Part shown: positions 63,671 to 64,000 of the stretch, in pieces
How positions within the stretch are numbered: position 1 is the first letter of the stretch
Layout: every line of letters starts with the position of its first letter
Source of the DNA: Bradyrhizobium sp. sBnM-33
GTDB lineage: Bacteria > Pseudomonadota > Alphaproteobacteria > Rhizobiales > Xanthobacteraceae
Direction: 5' to 3'
Assembly: GCF_032917945.1 (NCBI RefSeq)
Contig: NZ_CP136624.1
Span: 8,479,001 to 8,543,000 of the forward strand
DNA: 64,000 nt
Made by a program: the position numbers and the translations under genes
Notes under the pieces: model-generated
Told to the model about the DNA's origin: nothing
The model's input: the letters and a program-made list of their open reading frames with translations, nothing else
Database searches by the model: none

Positions 63671-63693
63671 AAAACTCGGACGTGTTGAGTTTT
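63671..63693 (-). terminator. Hairpin downstream of the caspase-like gene
   Basis: AAAACTC and GAGTTTT form a 7-bp stem with a 9-nt loop, 20 bp after the caspase-like stop. The 3' arm itself supplies a T-run, so it may be a weak intrinsic terminator. Confidence 0.45.
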
Positions 63694-63713
63694 CTGTACG
63701 CGATTGATCCGCC

Positions 63714-64000
63714 TCACCGCGAAGCTGTCGCTGCGGTACGGAAATAAAAGGGTTCGCTCGGCAGCGAGCCGTAGACAAAAGGCTCCTGCTGCCGTCCGGT
63801 TGCGGCCATCACATCATCGCGGACGAAGCGAAAGAGCATGGAGATCTCCAGCCCCGGCTGCTTCAGCCGATTGAGCAGCGCTTTCATGAACGGAGAGTTG
63901 TCGTCGTCCCCATCGTGCGCCACCTGACCGGCTTTCGCCGCATAGGCGATCATGGTCCCGCCCTCGGGCTCCACGCGCGCTAGCCCCGTTCCGAGCGAGC
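63714..64000 (-). CDS. C-terminus of a caspase-like (peptidase C14) protein, partial
   Basis: The open frame enters from the window edge (SLGTGLARVEPEGGTMIAYA) and ends at 63714. The segment AAKAGQVAHDGDDDNSPFMK, ALLNRLKQPGLEISMLFRFV, RDDVMAATGRQQEPFVYGSL matches the p10-like end of bacterial caspase-domain proteins, including the loop rich in Asp. The catalytic His and Cys lie outside the window. The role is unknown. Confidence 0.75.
   Translation of the reverse strand, partial: SLGTGLARVEPEGGTMIAYAAKAGQVAHDGDDDNSPFMKALLNRLKQPGLEISMLFRFVRDDVMAATGRQQEPFVYGSLPSEPFYFRTAATASR

Overview
The window comes from the chromosome of a high-GC alphaproteobacterium. Bradyrhizobium or a close relative in the Rhizobiales is the best guess. 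The guess rests on codon use, the mix of LysR, SRPBCC, TctC and XdhA/IorB-type proteins, and small proteins typical of that group (a Cys-rich peptide near 20.1 kb, an exported ClpP-like protein near 19 kb). The organism is inferred; no rRNA or other marker gene is present.

Layout. (1) 1-6.1 kb: an amino-acid or hydantoin catabolic locus with hyuA/hyuB, a divergent XRE-cupin regulator and a saccharopine-dehydrogenase-like enzyme, plus the start of an exported protein. (2) 6.1-14 kb: a scarred junction zone with relics of an FAD oxidase, LysR, SRPBCC, aminotransferase and FAH-family gene. It also holds a 3' tRNA-Arg(CCG) fragment, a tRNA-Ser-like 3' end and a 260-bp repeat. Two intact LysR genes, each divergent from an NmrA or SRPBCC gene, lie between the scars. 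(3) 12.7-58.96 kb: a putative genomic island of about 46 kb, bounded by two direct copies of the 260-bp repeat (about 98% identical). A tyrosine integrase without its catalytic domain lies just inside the right copy. (4) 59.15-63.53 kb: a complete phosphite-oxidation operon in the order ptxA-B-C-D-E on the minus strand, with a Pho-box-like promoter. (5) 63.7-64 kb: the C-terminus of a caspase-like protein, cut by the window edge.

The island is mostly a detoxification and redox-repair cassette. It carries a cytochrome P460 / molybdenum oxidoreductase / flavin reductase / Cys-rich copper protein cluster, and a methionine-sulfoxide repair operon of fused proteins (Grx-TrxB, Trx-MsrB, MsrA) under a TetR regulator. 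It also carries an IorAB-type molybdenum hydroxylase with acyl-CoA enzymes; a long run of hydrolases, SDR, Ohr, AhpD-like, cupin, VOC and flavin reductase genes; and an RND efflux pair.

The main new observation is a 31-bp element made of three CTAACA-like units at 10-bp spacing. It occurs six times, always in the same orientation relative to the gene and about 64-106 bp upstream of the start, and it heads six separate transcription units of the island. The same island encodes three large winged-helix/NB-ARC/TPR (STAND-type) regulators, one of them truncated. I infer that these regulators and sites form one regulon controlling the cassette.
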